Notes: generated by a model from the letters alone, not told the origin. DNA of 64,000 bases from Ailurus styani (GCA_002007465.1 LNAC01000032.1:9875217-9939216), one strand, 5' to 3'; positions 1-11,940 are shown, numbered from the stretch's first letter. Program-made: numbers and translations.

Positions 1-76
1 AGGAAGGGAGGGAGGGAGGGAGGAAGGAAGGAAGGAAGGAAGGAAGGAAGGAAGGAAGGAAGGAAGGAAGGAAGGA
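1..76. repeat. (GGAA)n microsatellite
   Basis: A nearly pure GGAA/GGGA tetranucleotide run is cut by the left window edge, so its full length is unknown. It lies in METAP1 intron 2. Confidence 0.95.
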
Positions 77-1067
77 AAACGGATGCACATTTCAATGAGT
101 TAGCAAACACCTGGGGTAGAGACCCATTCTAAGCTGTTTTGCTAACATACTATTTCACCTCAACACTTCACTTCCCTATGCTTTAACTTTCTGGATATAA
201 AATGTTAATAACTGGTCAAAGAGCTCTAAAAATATCTAACACATTAGAAATACAGTACTTAGTGTATGACCGAATGAAGTTAAACGGCATTATTTAAACC
301 AACCTCTATACTTTGATCTGAAGTAACAAATCCAGTTATTTATGTTTGTTAAACTCTCATTTATTCGCGATCCTTCTTCCTCATCTCTAACCACATTTCC
401 TCCCACAATAACCTAGCATTTCCATTCAATATAGACTTCACTTTATAGAACCACAGAAACTGTCTTTACATTTTTATATCCCTTTCCTTCAAATGGTGGT
501 TAAACCGACCTCAATGAGATTCTTAGATACATATGAAATAATCTTCCTATGTTTTTTAAACCAGCAAATTCCTAAAAAATACACAATTTGATGAATAAAA
601 AAAAAACAAGATCAGTAGGTTGAAACTGAAGCTTTATACCAAGAACCATGAGCTGTCTGCCAAGACTTTATCCAGCAAGATGGCAACATTTTAAGACCAG
701 AAAGCCCTTATCAGTTTTCAGGTAACTGCGACACATTGTCTTAAGCCCTTAAGGCAGCCCACTGATGAAATGATTTTACAGGATGAGTGAGTAGCCAAAG
801 CAGGAAAAGTCATGTGAATTGGTGATAGATCCATGTGGCTGACAGCAATAGCTAAGAGTTTCACTTTGTGGTGTCTCGGAAAGTAACCTTAAAAGAGAAA
901 AATTGAACATTCAGCTGCAAATCATAGTACTAAAACACCAAAAAAACAAAGTAATAAATTTTGAAAACGAAACAAGACCAAGAGATCTGGTTAAATTTAG
1001 AAGCCAGACAGCTCATGTGCCCCTGCCTACGACACACAAACACTTCTAGCAAAGGAGAGCAGGTGCC
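77..1067. other. METAP1 intron 2, no recognised feature
   Basis: AT-rich single-copy-looking sequence. I looked on the minus strand for METAP1 exon 3, which should begin by completing Lys56 and continue with the Asp-Glu-Lys-Ala-Lys stretch. I did not find it, so exon 3 lies left of the window. Confidence 0.6.
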
Positions 1068-1081
1068 AGAAAATTAGGACA

Positions 1082-1284
1082 GGGCGCCTGGGTGGCTCAG
1101 TGGGTTAAAGCCTCTGCTTTCGGCTCAGGTCATGATCTCAGGGTCCTGGGATTGAGGCCCGCATCGGGCTCTCTGCTCAGCAGGGAGCCTGCTTCCCCCT
1201 CTCTCTCTCTGCCTTGCCTCTCTGCCTCCTTGTGATCTCTCTCCCTCTGTGAAATAAATAAAATCTTTAAAAAAAAAAAAAAAA
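1082..1284 (+). mobile_element. Full-length young SINEC (tRNA-Lys-derived SINE)
   Basis: Runs from the GGGCGCCTGGGTGGCTCAG head through a CT-rich middle to AAATAAAATCTTT and an A tail. It is flanked by a perfect 14-bp target-site duplication, AGAAAATTAGGACA, at 1068-1081 and 1285-1298. It is antisense to METAP1, in intron 2. Confidence 0.95.
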
Positions 1285-1575
1285 AGAAAATTAGGACATT
1301 CTCAGGTACTGGTCAAGAAAGATCCATCTATCCTAACAACCATCTCATGTTTTTGTGTTACATGCAAGATTAACAAAGAGATTGCTCAGCCCCATTTTAT
1401 TTCCATGATTATAAACCACAAAGAATAAAATATTTTAGAACATGTCCTAATTCTAGCTCTTGGGATTACAATTTCAGAAATTCAAATACATACTTTCAGA
1501 ACTGGAAGACTTCTAGTCTTCTGCATAAAAGTCATTTCTAAGACAAATGGTACAGAGATATGTGATTTTACTTAC

Positions 1576-1627
1576 TTGCTTTCTTATGCAGTAACTTGTG
1601 AGTTGCCCAACTTCCTTTAAAACATTC
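1576..1627 (-). CDS. METAP1: METAP1 exon 2 (methionine aminopeptidase 1, second coding exon)
   Basis: Read on the minus strand, a TTTGCTCTTTCAG acceptor ends at 1628. The 52-nt exon then encodes ECFKGSWATHKLLHKKA, residues 39-55, plus the first base of Lys56. The donor is A|GTAAGT (1575 downward), a strong match to consensus. Entry is phase 0, matching the exon 1 end; exit is phase 1. All 17 residues equal the human protein as I know it. Cys40, His48 and His52 are the last ligands of the N-terminal C6H2 zinc finger, which in this family aids ribosome association. The enzyme is cytosolic and removes the initiator methionine from nascent chains. The metal-binding catalytic domain is encoded by exons outside the window. 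Splice phase, splice sites and residue identity together make a pseudogene unlikely. Confidence 0.97.
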
Positions 1628-2024
1628 CTGAAAGAGCAAACATGAATATTAGTGTCAGGCCTTCAGAGATATTTTAAGGAATACTATATGTAAGAAACAG
1701 ACACCAGAAATTTTGTTTGCACAAGTCAAAATCTGTGACTTTACTACATTCAATATTTGGGAAGGCTTAAGAAATGATGATACCGATTTCGAAATTCACT
1801 TCAAAAAGAAATCTAAACTTTACAGTACTTCAAATAAGTATGAAACACTAGCCTATATTATAAATAATAGCCATAGTTATATTTTAATTTTGTTATCAAA
1901 TTATTTTAAAGTATTTGAAAAGAACCATGACCCAATTAATCAATCATACACGGGGGAGGGGGAAGGAAAATTTTGCAGATTTTTCCATTATTTATAGTAG
2001 TTTGATTCCTGTTTAGTTACACCC
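1628..2024. other. Unique sequence beside the exon 2 acceptor
   Basis: AT-rich sequence without a recognised repeat. A chance 94-codon frame on the plus strand (1713-1997) has no recognisable domain. Confidence 0.5.
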
Positions 2025-2165
2025 TCTTTGTTTTCTCCATGCTGACAGCCCTACACAGCTCAGTAAGGGAAGGGACTATGTCAAGATTACCCCCACATCC
2101 CCAGGGCCAATCACAGTAGCTAGCACACAGTGGAGTTTCAGTGAGTACTTGCTGATTGATCAGAG
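2025..2165 (+). mobile_element. L2 3'-end fragment
   Basis: Contains the order typical of L2 tails: a gggactatgtc block, a ccacatccccagggcc block, then agtagctagcacacagt and agtgagtacttgctg. Strongly diverged. Confidence 0.6.
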
Positions 2166-2814
2166 TGGATCAATGACCAGAAAGACTCGACTTTTCACTT
2201 AAAAAGTTCATGTGACATATTTCAGATGCCAGTAGGAAGTACTGCATTGGGAAAATGAACTCAAGTAATAAACTGAATTCAAATAATGAACTCAAGTAAC
2301 AAACTAGAAAAATGAATTCAACCAGACATAGATCTTATTCATGCTTTCATTTTTATGGTATTTCCTTTAAAGGATTTAAAATTATTCAAACAAATCATTA
2401 TCAATACTAAGAAAATTCACAAACTCCTATAAATGTTTTGACTTTGCAAATATAAAAAAGTAATGGATAAGAAAAAAAGTTAAAAAAATAGAAAGCATCC
2501 CTAGGACTATATAGTAATCAAACCACATTACACCAGTGATGCTACAGCTACTCTCCCCCGAGGTTTGTCCAAAGGCTCTGAGGGGTTAGTTTCCTCCTCC
2601 AGGGCCAGAATCTTCACGACTTCCCCTTTCCTCTCCTTGTATCCTCCACAGCCTGCCAACTGTTAAGAAAACCCAGGTCATACCTATTACCTCCTACTGC
2701 AATGTTAAACCCCAAGATTTCAAATGTATAAAAAGGTATGCACAACATTCCACGTTTTTTTCAATTTTGAAGCTAAAACTAAGCTCAGTCTTTTGGGGAG
2801 GATGGGTGATATGG
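2166..2814. other. Intronic sequence, no recognised feature
   Basis: AT-rich. It includes a short local near-duplication of aatgaactcaagtaa/aatgaattcaa at about 2255-2320. No gene or family-level repeat seen. Confidence 0.4.
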
Positions 2815-3292
2815 TAGGCAGAATAATGGCACCCCCAGGGATGGCCATGTCCTAATTCTCGGAACCTGTGAATGTGCTGGGTTACAACTAAGGTAAAGGG
2901 GAATTAAAATCAGCTGACCTTAAGATAGGGAGATTATCCGTTTTATCCAGCTGGACCCAATATAATCACAGGTTCCTTAAAAGGTGGAAGAAGGAGGCAG
3001 GAGTCATTAGAGAAAGACAGAATGATGGAGGCAGGGTCAGAGAGAAGTTATATTACTGGGACTGAAGATGGAGGAAGGGGCCACGAGCCAAGACACTAGC
3101 CTCTAGAAACTACAGTGGGCAAGTAACAGTTCCCAAAGCCTCCGGAGAGGCTGCCAACCTGCCAACACCTGACTTTCACCCTGTGACCTGTGCAGACTTC
3201 TGACCTACTGAACCATGAGAAAATAAATTTTGTTCTCTTAAGCTACCAAGTCTGTGGTAATTTGGTATGGCAGCTATAGAAAACTGATAGAG
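2815..3292 (+). mobile_element. Ancient MaLR/MLT-like LTR
   Basis: Starts near gcagaataatggcacccc and has an agggagattatcc core. It ends with aagctaccaagtctgtgg and ggtatggcagctatagaaaactgata, the usual terminal block of MLT-type LTRs. A second copy of the same family lies at 5288-5698. Subfamily not assigned. Confidence 0.65.
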
Positions 3293-3589
3293 GGAAAATA
3301 GTTACCCCTATCTGCTGTCAAACTACAAAAACCACTCACAACTGGCAAAAAGATCAGTTCTTCTCCATCCTGGAGTTACAGGAAACTGGTAAAACAAACA
3401 AACGAGCCACTCACAAATATTTATCTATGATTCTGCCATAAGAGGTACTGTAATTAATTGAAAAGTCCCAAGAACTGAAACAGAAATAAGTGACTTCTTC
3501 AGTACTACACCAATTCAACCTAAGAAAAGATAGGTAAAGATAGGCAAAGTCATAAAAGATATAATATGAAGACCACCACAATAAATAAC

Positions 3590-3812
3590 TCTAAGTTACC
3601 ATTTACTGAATATGTGCACTATAGACCTGTATTTCATTTCATCCTCACAAAAACCCTGCAAGACAGATGGCATTATCCCCATTTTACACATGACAAAACT
3701 GAAGCACAGACAGCTGTATAACTTGTCTATCACCTAACAGAATCACACCAGGCAGAATGAGAACTCAAACCCAGGATTACCTAAGATACTGCTTTCTCAC
3801 TGCTTCAGTGTG
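3590..3812 (+). mobile_element. MIR
   Basis: MIR core is recognisable: ttaccatttactgaatatgtgc, then a cattatccccattttacac block, then a gatgacaaaactgaagcacag-like segment. Confidence 0.8.
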
Positions 3813-3943
3813 TGGACGAGTAGGTGTGGGTATGTGTGGAGAGTTTATACTCAATTCAAAGCATCTCTTTAGTACCAAACTCAAAACCAGAAAACATGCA
3901 TGCAATCAAGCTCTACCATTATAAGCTCTAAAATTTTATCTTT

Positions 3944-4147
3944 TTTTTTTTTTTTTTTAAAGATTTTATTTATTTATTTCACAGCGGGAGAGAGATCACA
4001 AGGAGGCAGAGAGGCAGGCAGAGAGAGAGAGGGGGAAGCAGGCTCCCTGCCAAGCAGAGAGCCCGATGCGGGCCTCGATCCCAGGACCCTGAGATCATGA
4101 CCTGGGCCGAAAGCAGAGGCTTTAACCCACTGAGCCACCCAGGCGCC
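3944..4147 (-). mobile_element. Young SINEC
   Basis: A T tract and AAAGATTTTATTTATTTA open the element, and GAGCCACCCAGGCGCCC closes it. Duplication CTAAAATTTTATCTTT lies at 3928-3943 and 4148-4163. The same target also hosts the next SINE. Confidence 0.95.
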
Positions 4148-4165
4148 CTAAAATTTTATCTTTAA

Positions 4166-4383
4166 GAGGGCAGCTGGGTGGCTCAGTCAGTTGAGCATCC
4201 AACTCTCGATTTCAGCACAGGTCGTGATCTCACCATCATGGGATGGGGAGCCCTGCGTCAGAGACTCCACACTAGGTGTGGAGCCTGCTTAAGACTCTCT
4301 CTCTCCCTCTCTCCCCACTCGTGTTCACTCTCTTGGTCTCTTTCAAAATAAATAAATAAATAAATAAATATGAAAAAATAAAT
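4166..4383 (+). mobile_element. Older SINEC, opposite orientation, same target
   Basis: Diverged head (GGGCAGCTGGGTGGCTCAG) and a long AAATAAATA tail. It is bounded by AAAATTTTATCTTTAA at 4150-4165 and 4384-4399. Confidence 0.9.
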
Positions 4384-4424
4384 AAAATTTTATCTTTAAA
4401 TATAGGGAATGATAACTACTAACC

Positions 4425-4570
4425 ATTTTCATGGATCCTCAATTGCCTCACCTATAAAGTGGGGCTGATATCTCTAGGGAAGATAATATAGCAGATTAAA
4501 GGAGATCATGTAAATAACTCCTGGGAAAGTATAACAAAGTGTCTAGCACATACCAAGTATCAAAATATGG
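4425..4570 (-). mobile_element. MIR fragment
   Basis: Diverged MIR-type sequence: cctcaattgcctcacctataaagtgg, then gtgtctagcacataccaag. Confidence 0.6.
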
Positions 4571-5287
4571 GAACCCCTGACATCGCAGTGCTTATCACTA
4601 TGCCTGGCATCGAACAGGTTTTCTCAGTGTATGTAAAAGGATGAACAAAAATTAATGTGATCATATACACAAAGCCTTCTTCTGGTTGTAGATGGAAATG
4701 TAAACTTTCTGTCACCTTCCAGGACCAACTGCAAGCTGCCTACTCCCACAGCCTTTCTCCCCTCTCCTGGACACCAAAAGAACCCTGCAACAGCAGAACT
4801 GTAGTGTACCCTGCAAAAAACGTTCCCAGCCTCCTGAATGACACAAGTGGCCTCGTGACTTAGTCTGGCCAACATGTGAGCCCAGTTGTCAGGTGGGGCC
4901 TCTGGAAAGCTTCTTAGAACACAGGCAACTATTCTCCTCTTTGCCCTTTCCCTGCTTCAAACCCAGAGATGCTGGCTGTGTGAAGCGGCAGTCTTCTGTC
5001 CACAAGGCAAGGAGCACACCCCAAGAAGCATGGGTCCCTGATGACTTTGTGGACCTGCTGTTCCAGTCTCAAAATAGCCACCTCCAGACTCTTCATCGTT
5101 AAAAAACTCCACACTTTTAGTTTTGGACAATGTATTGGTTAGAAATTGCATTAGATTATGAGAAACAAAAGCTCGAAGAACAGTGACAAAAACAAATCAC
5201 TCACTCACCTGTTTAATAAGACTAAAAGGCAAGGGTTGGGGGTGAGGGTGGGGGCAAGGGGCTCTGGATGAAGGCAGCCATTAACAA
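4571..5287. other. Intronic sequence, no recognised feature
   Basis: Several overlapping short frames on both strands (4624-5151) read across each other and have no recognisable domain. I treat them as chance. Confidence 0.4.
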
Positions 5288-5698
5288 CTACAGCAAGTTG
5301 AATAATGGCCACCCAAAGATAGCGGGTTCTGATCCCGAGAAACTGTAAATGTCACCTTATTTTGAAAAGGGGTATTTTTGCATATGTGATTCAATTAAGG
5401 GTCTTGTGTGTGATAGGGAGATTATCCTGGTAGGCCATCGTGAGTGTCCTTATAACAGCGAGGCAGAGGGAGGCTCACACACACAGTAAAGGAGGTAACG
5501 TGTCCAGAAGGGTAGAGACTGGAGTGATGTGGTAGAGCCTCTGGAAGGAGCACCGCCCTGCCACTACCTTAATGTAGGCTCGGTGAAACTGATTTTGGAC
5601 TTCCAACCTCCCCAGCTGTGAAAGAATACATCGCTATTGTTTTAAGCCACTCCGTCTGTGGCAATTTGTTACAGCAGCCACAGGAAACTAAAGCAATA
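5288..5698 (+). mobile_element. Second MaLR/MLT-like LTR copy
   Basis: Same block order as 2815-3292: gaataatggccacccaaag, agggagattatcctgg, gtgtccttataa, ttttggacttcc, then ttttaagccactccgtctgtgg and cagcagccacaggaaac. The two copies are well diverged from each other. Confidence 0.7.
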
Positions 5699-6841
5699 AA
5701 TAACAAGACACCAGGGCACACACCAGAAGAATGACTCCAATTAGAGCACTGAGGGTGAAGGACTAATTACAGTCTTCTTGAAGCTTTTTCTGCTTACATG
5801 TACTTATTCATGGGGTCAACTCCCAATTACGCACAGTAATTCTTAAATGGGATCAGCAAAGGCACATGACTTGTTCTAAGAAATTTCTGTCAGCAATTTC
5901 AACCTCTTCTCTTCCTCCCCTCTCCAAACTACTCATCATCTTGGATAAGATTGGCAAAGGTGACTAGAGAGATTGGAATTTCACTAGTTTTTCCATCTTC
6001 CAGCCTACCTGATAGCAGAGATGTTCATGGCAGTAGGCTGGCCGCAAGAAAAAGTTCAGGGACAGGCAAGAAGGGAGTGGAGAGCGGCGTTCGGGGTGTG
6101 TCCTAGAACTCCGGTCTAAGAGTCAGCCAGGTCCAGAGGCAAAATGCCGCCAGGGCTGCATGCCTGGTGTACCAGTGCTGTTCTTCAGTCCCAGGCCTTG
6201 ACTCCACTGTCCCCTTAATACCAGGCAAACCATCTGCATACTAAGTGCTCTGGGTACAATTTTCAATTCCTTTTCAGTAGGACAGCTTAGAATAAATCAA
6301 CTAAATGTCTGCCCAATGAGAACGATGTACAGCTAAAGAGGCTTACACGTCTCCTAGGTACTGATGCAGCCGATATTACAGCACTGCAATAAATGGTCTT
6401 CCCTGAAAAAAATTAAGGACAGATTTGTGCCCTGTCACATACACCCTCCCCTCCAAAATCCGAAGGTACTCCCTTGTTAGGTAAGCACCAGCAGTTTGTA
6501 CCCTCAACCTGGCTCTCCCTTTTCCTGCCACCATTAAAATTAGGAAATAAAACGGTAGGAGACTATCAAAAAATGAAAAGAAAATATGTCAAGAATAGAG
6601 AAGAAACTTTTGAACAGAACAGGGTTATCAAAAGATGACTTTTAGATATTCTTCAGCTCCACTAGCCTAGGATTCCAACTTTTAAGTAATTATGGAAGAG
6701 ATTACAAGTTCTTAAAAACCTGTGACAGTAGAAATCATTATCTCAAAGTTAATCTTCCCCCCAAAGTAGAGCGAAACGACAAAAAGTTGAAAACAAAGAG
6801 ATGGTATTTTTGAAAAAAGGGATCTGAAACCAGTGAAGTCT
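5699..6841. other. Intronic sequence, no recognised feature
   Basis: Mixed-composition sequence with no gene, RNA gene or family-level repeat that I can name. Confidence 0.4.
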
Positions 6842-6945
6842 GGGGCACCTGACTGGTTCAGTCAGTAGAGCATGGGAATCTTGATCTCAGGGTTGTAAGT
6901 TCGAGCTCCGCACTGGGTGTAGAGATGACTTATTTAAAAAAAGAA
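6842..6945 (+). mobile_element. Short tRNA-head-only carnivore SINE
   Basis: About 105 bp: tRNA-like head, ggttgtaagttcgagctcc B-box region, cactgggtgtagagatgactta and an A-rich tail. It lacks the CT-rich middle of standard SINEC. Confidence 0.85.
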
Positions 6946-7870
6946 ACCAAAAAGTCTAATATCTGAATAATAAAAGTTTCAGAAAGAAAAGGGAGAGGGG
7001 AGATCAAAGAAGTAAAGTTTTCCATAACTGAAAGACAGGAGTTTCCAGACTGAAAAGACCCCCAAAGGATAAAACTCAACTGCCCAAGGCATACAATATG
7101 AAATTTCATAATACTGGGGTAAAAGAAGATCCAATAAGCTTCCAGAGAAAGGGGGGAGGGCAAAAATATGTAAAAGATTGTGAATCCCATGGCAACAGAC
7201 TTTTCAACAATATTGGAAGCTAAAAGAAAATGGAGCAATAATACAAAAATTCTGAGAAAACAATTTTCACACCAGAATTCCAAACCCAACCAAACTGAAA
7301 ATCAAGTGGCAGGGTACAGCAAGTTATTTCAGAATCTCAAAAATTTACCTCCCGTGTAATCTTTCTCAGGAAATTACTGGAGGAGATACTACATAAAACA
7401 TGAGGATTAACCAAGAGAGAGGAAGATGTGATACAGACAAAAGAGAAGTAAAGGATGATGCTTGAAGAGAGAATTAAGGATGACTGCTCTGAAGCAAATC
7501 CAGAGTGCAAGAAGTTCTGGCTGGAGGCAGTCAGTGTTCCCAGATAAAACTGACTATACGCCAAATGTATTTAAAAGTACTGAGAGGAATTCAATGCAAT
7601 TGTGGAAGAGTTTGGGAATGAATCAGTAAATGACTAAAGGAAACTGTTAAAAGCATGGTAAATAGGGACACCTGGCTGGCTCAGTTGAGAGAGCATGCAA
7701 TTCATCCTGGGGTCATGAGTTTGAGCCCCATGCTGGGTGTAGAAGTTACTTTAAAGAGAAAAAAAAGGAAAAGAAAAGAATGGGAAACAAAGGGGTGAGG
7801 GGATTTGTAAGTTAGAAACATTTGACTAGGTATGTGAAATAATTGGAATAACCAACTAATAAGTTACAAA
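6946..7870 (+). mobile_element. HAL1/L1M-type relic
   Basis: The segment around 7330-7400 (ctcaaaaatttacctcccgtg, then ctttctcaggaaattactggagg) matches HAL1 as I remember it. Interrupted by the SINE at 7665-7767. No intact reading frame remains. Confidence 0.6.
7665..7767 (+). mobile_element. Short tRNA-head-only carnivore SINE
   Basis: Head gggacacctggctggctcag and B-box region ggtcatgagtttgagcccc, then gctgggtgtagaagttac and a purine tail. Inserted in the HAL1-like relic. Confidence 0.85.
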
Positions 7871-7985
7871 AATTTATTTTAATCATGGACATTTTGCCTC
7901 CATGATGTTGAGACAGTAAACATAAACCCAATCAAAAAATATTTAAATTACTTATTGTGAGGTACAATCCGATATAAAATATATT

Positions 7986-8174
7986 TTTTAAAGATTTCAT
8001 TTATTTGAAAGACAGAGAGAGGGAGAGACAGCATGTAGGGGGGGAGGGGTAGAGGGACAAGCAGACTCCCGAGTCAGTGGGGAGCAGATGCGGGACTTGA
8101 TCCCAAGACCCTGAAATCATGAGCTGAGGCTGGAGTCAGACGCTTAAAGAACTGAGCCACCCGGGCACCCCTCA
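7986..8174 (-). mobile_element. SINEC
   Basis: Starts with T tract and aagatttcatttatttg and ends gagccacccgggcacccc. Imperfect duplications of ATATAAAATAT flank it. Diverged, so an older copy. Confidence 0.88.
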
Positions 8175-9467
8175 ATATAAAATATTTTAAAACATGTATT
8201 ATATATTTATATATCCACTACTAAAAAAGAAGTTTAAAGTATGAATAAATTAGCATCTAAAAAAATCCATCAACAGGTAATTTTAAAAAGAAAAAAAAAT
8301 TTCAAAGCTAGAAGAAATTTACAATTTTATAGAAGATAAAATCAAGTGTCTCCCACTCAACAGCACCTCGACTGGGTTGTCATAAAGGTTACATTAAAAA
8401 TGACAGATTTTTTAAATGCTATTATAGAGATAACCTTTTTTAAAATGAATTTCATGTTCTACAGACAATGTAGATAATAATTTAAATTGCTTGCTCATTG
8501 CCATATACATCTTATATGTCCAGATACTCAAATATAGTTTAAAACTGAAAAGTAATTACACTATATGTTAACTAACTAGAATTTAAATAAAAACTTAAAA
8601 AAAAAAACAGAAAAGTTGAGTATCCATTTCATTGTATCAATTCCTTTAGTGGTATACTTAACTTTTTTTAGGTCACTAAATCCTTTGAGAACCTTGGGAA
8701 AGCAATCATTCCCCACCACAGAAAAAAAACATATCCATGTACATATAAACGTGGGCACACAATTCTACTAATTCATTCATTCATACAGAGTGCACATTAT
8801 GACCAAAGCACTTCCAAGGTGCTAGGCATTCAGCTGTGAACAATACAGGCCTGTTCTAGACAAATTGGCTAATTATATGACTACATGGTTTAGGTCATAG
8901 GGGCTAAAAAGAAAAATTACATACTGCATAATACATAATGAAAAGAGGTAGAGGACAAGAGCTAAAGATATAGGCAGGGACCAAAAGGCAGAAAAATATT
9001 TGGGGATGGCTTGGGGTAGGGACTGATCGCTTTCATAATAGGAGAAAAAATTCCAGGGGCTTCAGCTTCATTCTCTCTGTGTCTTGGACATTTCCATTTC
9101 CCTTCAAACAGGCAGTGCCCATTTTGCTGCTCTGAAGACTGCTGAAGTCTCAAGAATAACAGGATAAAATTATCCTCTAAAGTCTGTAGTTTATTTATGA
9201 AGTATTCTGCCAATAAACCTCTATATCCAGAGTAAAATGAATGAATGAACAAACAAGCAAGCAAACAAACAAATAAATAAATAAACAAACAGGCAGGGGT
9301 CAGATCAGGTTAAGGGATTCTGGTCTACTCTAGTAACAAGAGAAAGCCATTAAAGAGTTTTAAACCAAGGAACCACCTTATAAAGACTTGAATTCATGGC
9401 ATCCCTGTTCTTCATCCACAAACCAAAATTAAAACTCCTTTATCTAAATAATGATCTAAAGAATGGT
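8175..9467. other. Intronic sequence, no recognised gene
   Basis: AT-rich. A degenerate (AAAC/AAAT)n tract lies at about 9232-9292. No coding or RNA gene recognised. Confidence 0.4.
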
Positions 9468-9480
9468 CTTGAAGAACTGC

Positions 9481-9504
9481 TTTTTTTTTTTAAGATTTTA
9501 CTTT

Positions 9505-9556
<52 letters not shown>

Positions 9557-9685
9557 CAGAGAGAGAGAAGCAGACTCCACTCTGAACACCAAGCCCCAAG
9601 CAGGGCTCGATCCCAGGACCCCAAGATCACAACCTGAACTGAAACCAAGAGCCAGATACTTAACTGACCGAGCCACCCAGGCCCC
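9481..9685 (-). mobile_element. SINEC with expanded (GA)n
   Basis: Antisense tail tttttttttttaagattttac, then an uninterrupted GA run at about 9510-9552, and head gagccacccaggcccc. Left target copy gaagaactgc at about 9469; right copy aagaactggg at 9686. Confidence 0.9.
9510..9552. repeat. (GA)n microsatellite inside a SINE
   Basis: About 21 perfect dinucleotide units have grown from the purine-rich middle of the surrounding SINE. Confidence 0.95.
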
Positions 9686-9696
9686 AAGAACTGGGT

Positions 9697-9908
9697 TTTT
9701 TTTGTTTTGTTTTGTTTTAAGATTTTTTCTTTATTTATTTGACAGAGAGAGAGAGATCACAAGTAGACAGAGAGGTAGGCAGAGAGGGAGGAGGAAGCAG
9801 GCTCCCCGCCGAGCAGGGAGCCTGATGCGGGCCTCGATCCCAGGACCCTGAGATCATGACCTGAGCCGAAGGCAGAGGCTTTAACCCACTGAGCCACCCA
9901 GGTGCCCC
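9697..9908 (-). mobile_element. Young SINEC at the same target
   Basis: Begins ttttttttgttttgttttg and ends gagccacccaggtgcccc. It is flanked by AAGAACTGG copies at about 9686 and 9909. This is the target motif also used by the preceding SINE. Confidence 0.92.
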
Positions 9909-9925
9909 AAGAACTGGTTTTTAAC

Positions 9926-10911
9926 ACAGGCAGTACTCACTTTGCACAGTAGTGCAGAACCATAAAAATGACCATGTAAGCTGTACTGTACAAAGCAATC
10001 TTCGTAATCACTGGGAAATTACAATTGTTCCATGAACTTTAAAATTTTTTGATAAAACACTCAAAACTCTGTCAGTTATAAATACATAGAGAATTGGGGA
10101 AGAAAGTAAAACTCATGTTTGTTTATTAGAACACCGTACCACTGAGAATTAGAGCATTTTATTTCTTTATTTAAAAACTTACCAAGACCAGTTTGAACGT
10201 TTGCCTTCTTCCCATTGTTTAACTCATGAAACGGAGTAAGCATCTTTTTTATACTTGGCAAATTGTCCTACTCCTTTCTAGGTATGGAACAGCTTCCAAA
10301 TTTTATCCTTTGCACTATCAACACCTCTGAGAGTTCCATTAAGTTTTTATTAGTATCATTTCCCCTGCAACACTGCTATTCTCTTCATCACAACCATTTT
10401 CCTCACTTATGCCAACAAGTTGGCCTCACAGAGTTGCTCTGGCTGCACGTCTAGAGTTTCTAGAATGGTGAGCAATGCCAACATCCCCATGGTCAGCTAT
10501 TTCTTCTACAACCCCCTTTCTGTTGGATTTAGATTTCACTTCCAGCATGATCATTTACCATTTCTTTGGTGCATTTTCATCTTTTCGGCCAATTCCCTCT
10601 TTTGAGTATCCATTTTTGTAAAATAAAACAGAAGTCATCATTGCAAAACAAGAAAGCAACACAACCACAGACTTAGCTGTCTGGAAGAAAACAAGTGAGA
10701 GATGTACAGTGACCAATCAGGATAGGTTTTGAAAGAAGGGAGTGACTGGTCACTGATCAAGGTGCACACCTGTGATTTACACACTGATCCTAGGACTGAA
10801 AAGATAGCCAATGAAGTATGTACTTCATGTAATTACTCCATGTTGCTGGGAGACTGGTTTCACTTAACTAGACCATGGTAACTAAATTCATGCATATCAA
10901 AACTGCAAAAT
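9926..10911. other. Intronic sequence, no recognised feature
   Basis: AT-rich, with no recognised repeat family or gene. Confidence 0.4.
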
Positions 10912-10925
10912 AAGATCTGCCTTTC

Positions 10926-11035
10926 GTGGGTACCTATCTAGCTCAGTCAGCAGAGCATGCAACGCTTGATCTCGGGGTCATGAATGAGTTCAAGCCCCCA
11001 AGTTGGGTATAGAGCTTACTTAAAAAAAAAAAAAA
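10926..11035 (+). mobile_element. Short tRNA-head-only carnivore SINE
   Basis: Head, B-box-like gagttcaagccccc, and an A tail. Perfect 14-bp duplication AAGATCTGCCTTTC at 10912-10925 and 11036-11049. Confidence 0.92.
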
Positions 11036-11346
11036 AAGATCTGCCTTTCTATAGTTGGCACTCTGATACAACCTATTTATAAAACTTTTCTAAATAGGTT
11101 ATGTGAACAAAACATTTCTGCATCACCCAGCATCTTTTTTTACCCTCACAGAAGCTGACACACATTTCCTTAAGTTAAAAAAAAAATCTCTATCCCAACT
11201 GATTCATTTAGAGAACACAGAAGTTTACATACCAATTTAAATGGGGGGCAGGGGATACATACCAATTTAAACAAGAAAGGGGGGAGGAAGACACCATTTC
11301 TTTAAAGAAGCATTTAAAATGTTACCAAAAATTTAGAATATTCGCC

Positions 11347-11542
11347 TTTTTTTTTTTTTAAGATTTTATTTATTTATTTGACAGAGAGAGAGCACAAGTA
11401 GGCAGAGCGGCAAGCAGAGGGAGAGGGAGAAGCAGGCTCTCCACCGAGCAGGAAGCCCCAGGCGGGACTTGATCCCAGGACTCTGGGATCATGACCTAAG
11501 CCAAAGGCAGTTGCTTAACCAACTGACCCACCCAGGTGTCCC
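11347..11542 (-). mobile_element. SINEC
   Basis: T tract, aagattttatttatttatttg and terminal acccacccaggtgtccc. Target duplication not clear. Confidence 0.9.
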
Positions 11543-11689
11543 TCACCTAATTTTTTAATACTAAAAAACAAAACAAAGAAATACTTTAACATTAACTACT
11601 TATTACTAAGGATAGTTCATTAATTCCTAAAGGGTTTATAAGGTGGGAGAACTCAAAACCCACAAGGTTTTCTAATACACTCCTTTTCA

Positions 11690-11850
11690 AAAATGGCTAG
11701 TGGCTAAAAATCATGGACTCTGAAGTCAGACAGACTTGTATCCTAGTTTGGTCATTTATTAGCTGTACGACACTTAGCATCTCTCAAGTTCTGCTTTTCT
11801 CAACTATTACGTTGGGAAAACAAGTGTGTAGTGCTCAATTCCAATTATCA
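11690..11850 (-). mobile_element. MIR
   Basis: Reversed MIR order: tcatggactctgaagtcag, then tcatttattagctgtacgac, then ctcaagttctgcttttctc. Confidence 0.7.
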
Positions 11851-11940
11851 TCAATTTTGTTATTTTTTGAAGCAATTTAAATTGTAAACTTGAAAAGATG
11901 ATGCACCTAAGTATCTATCTTTAATGTGTGTCAGTCCTGG

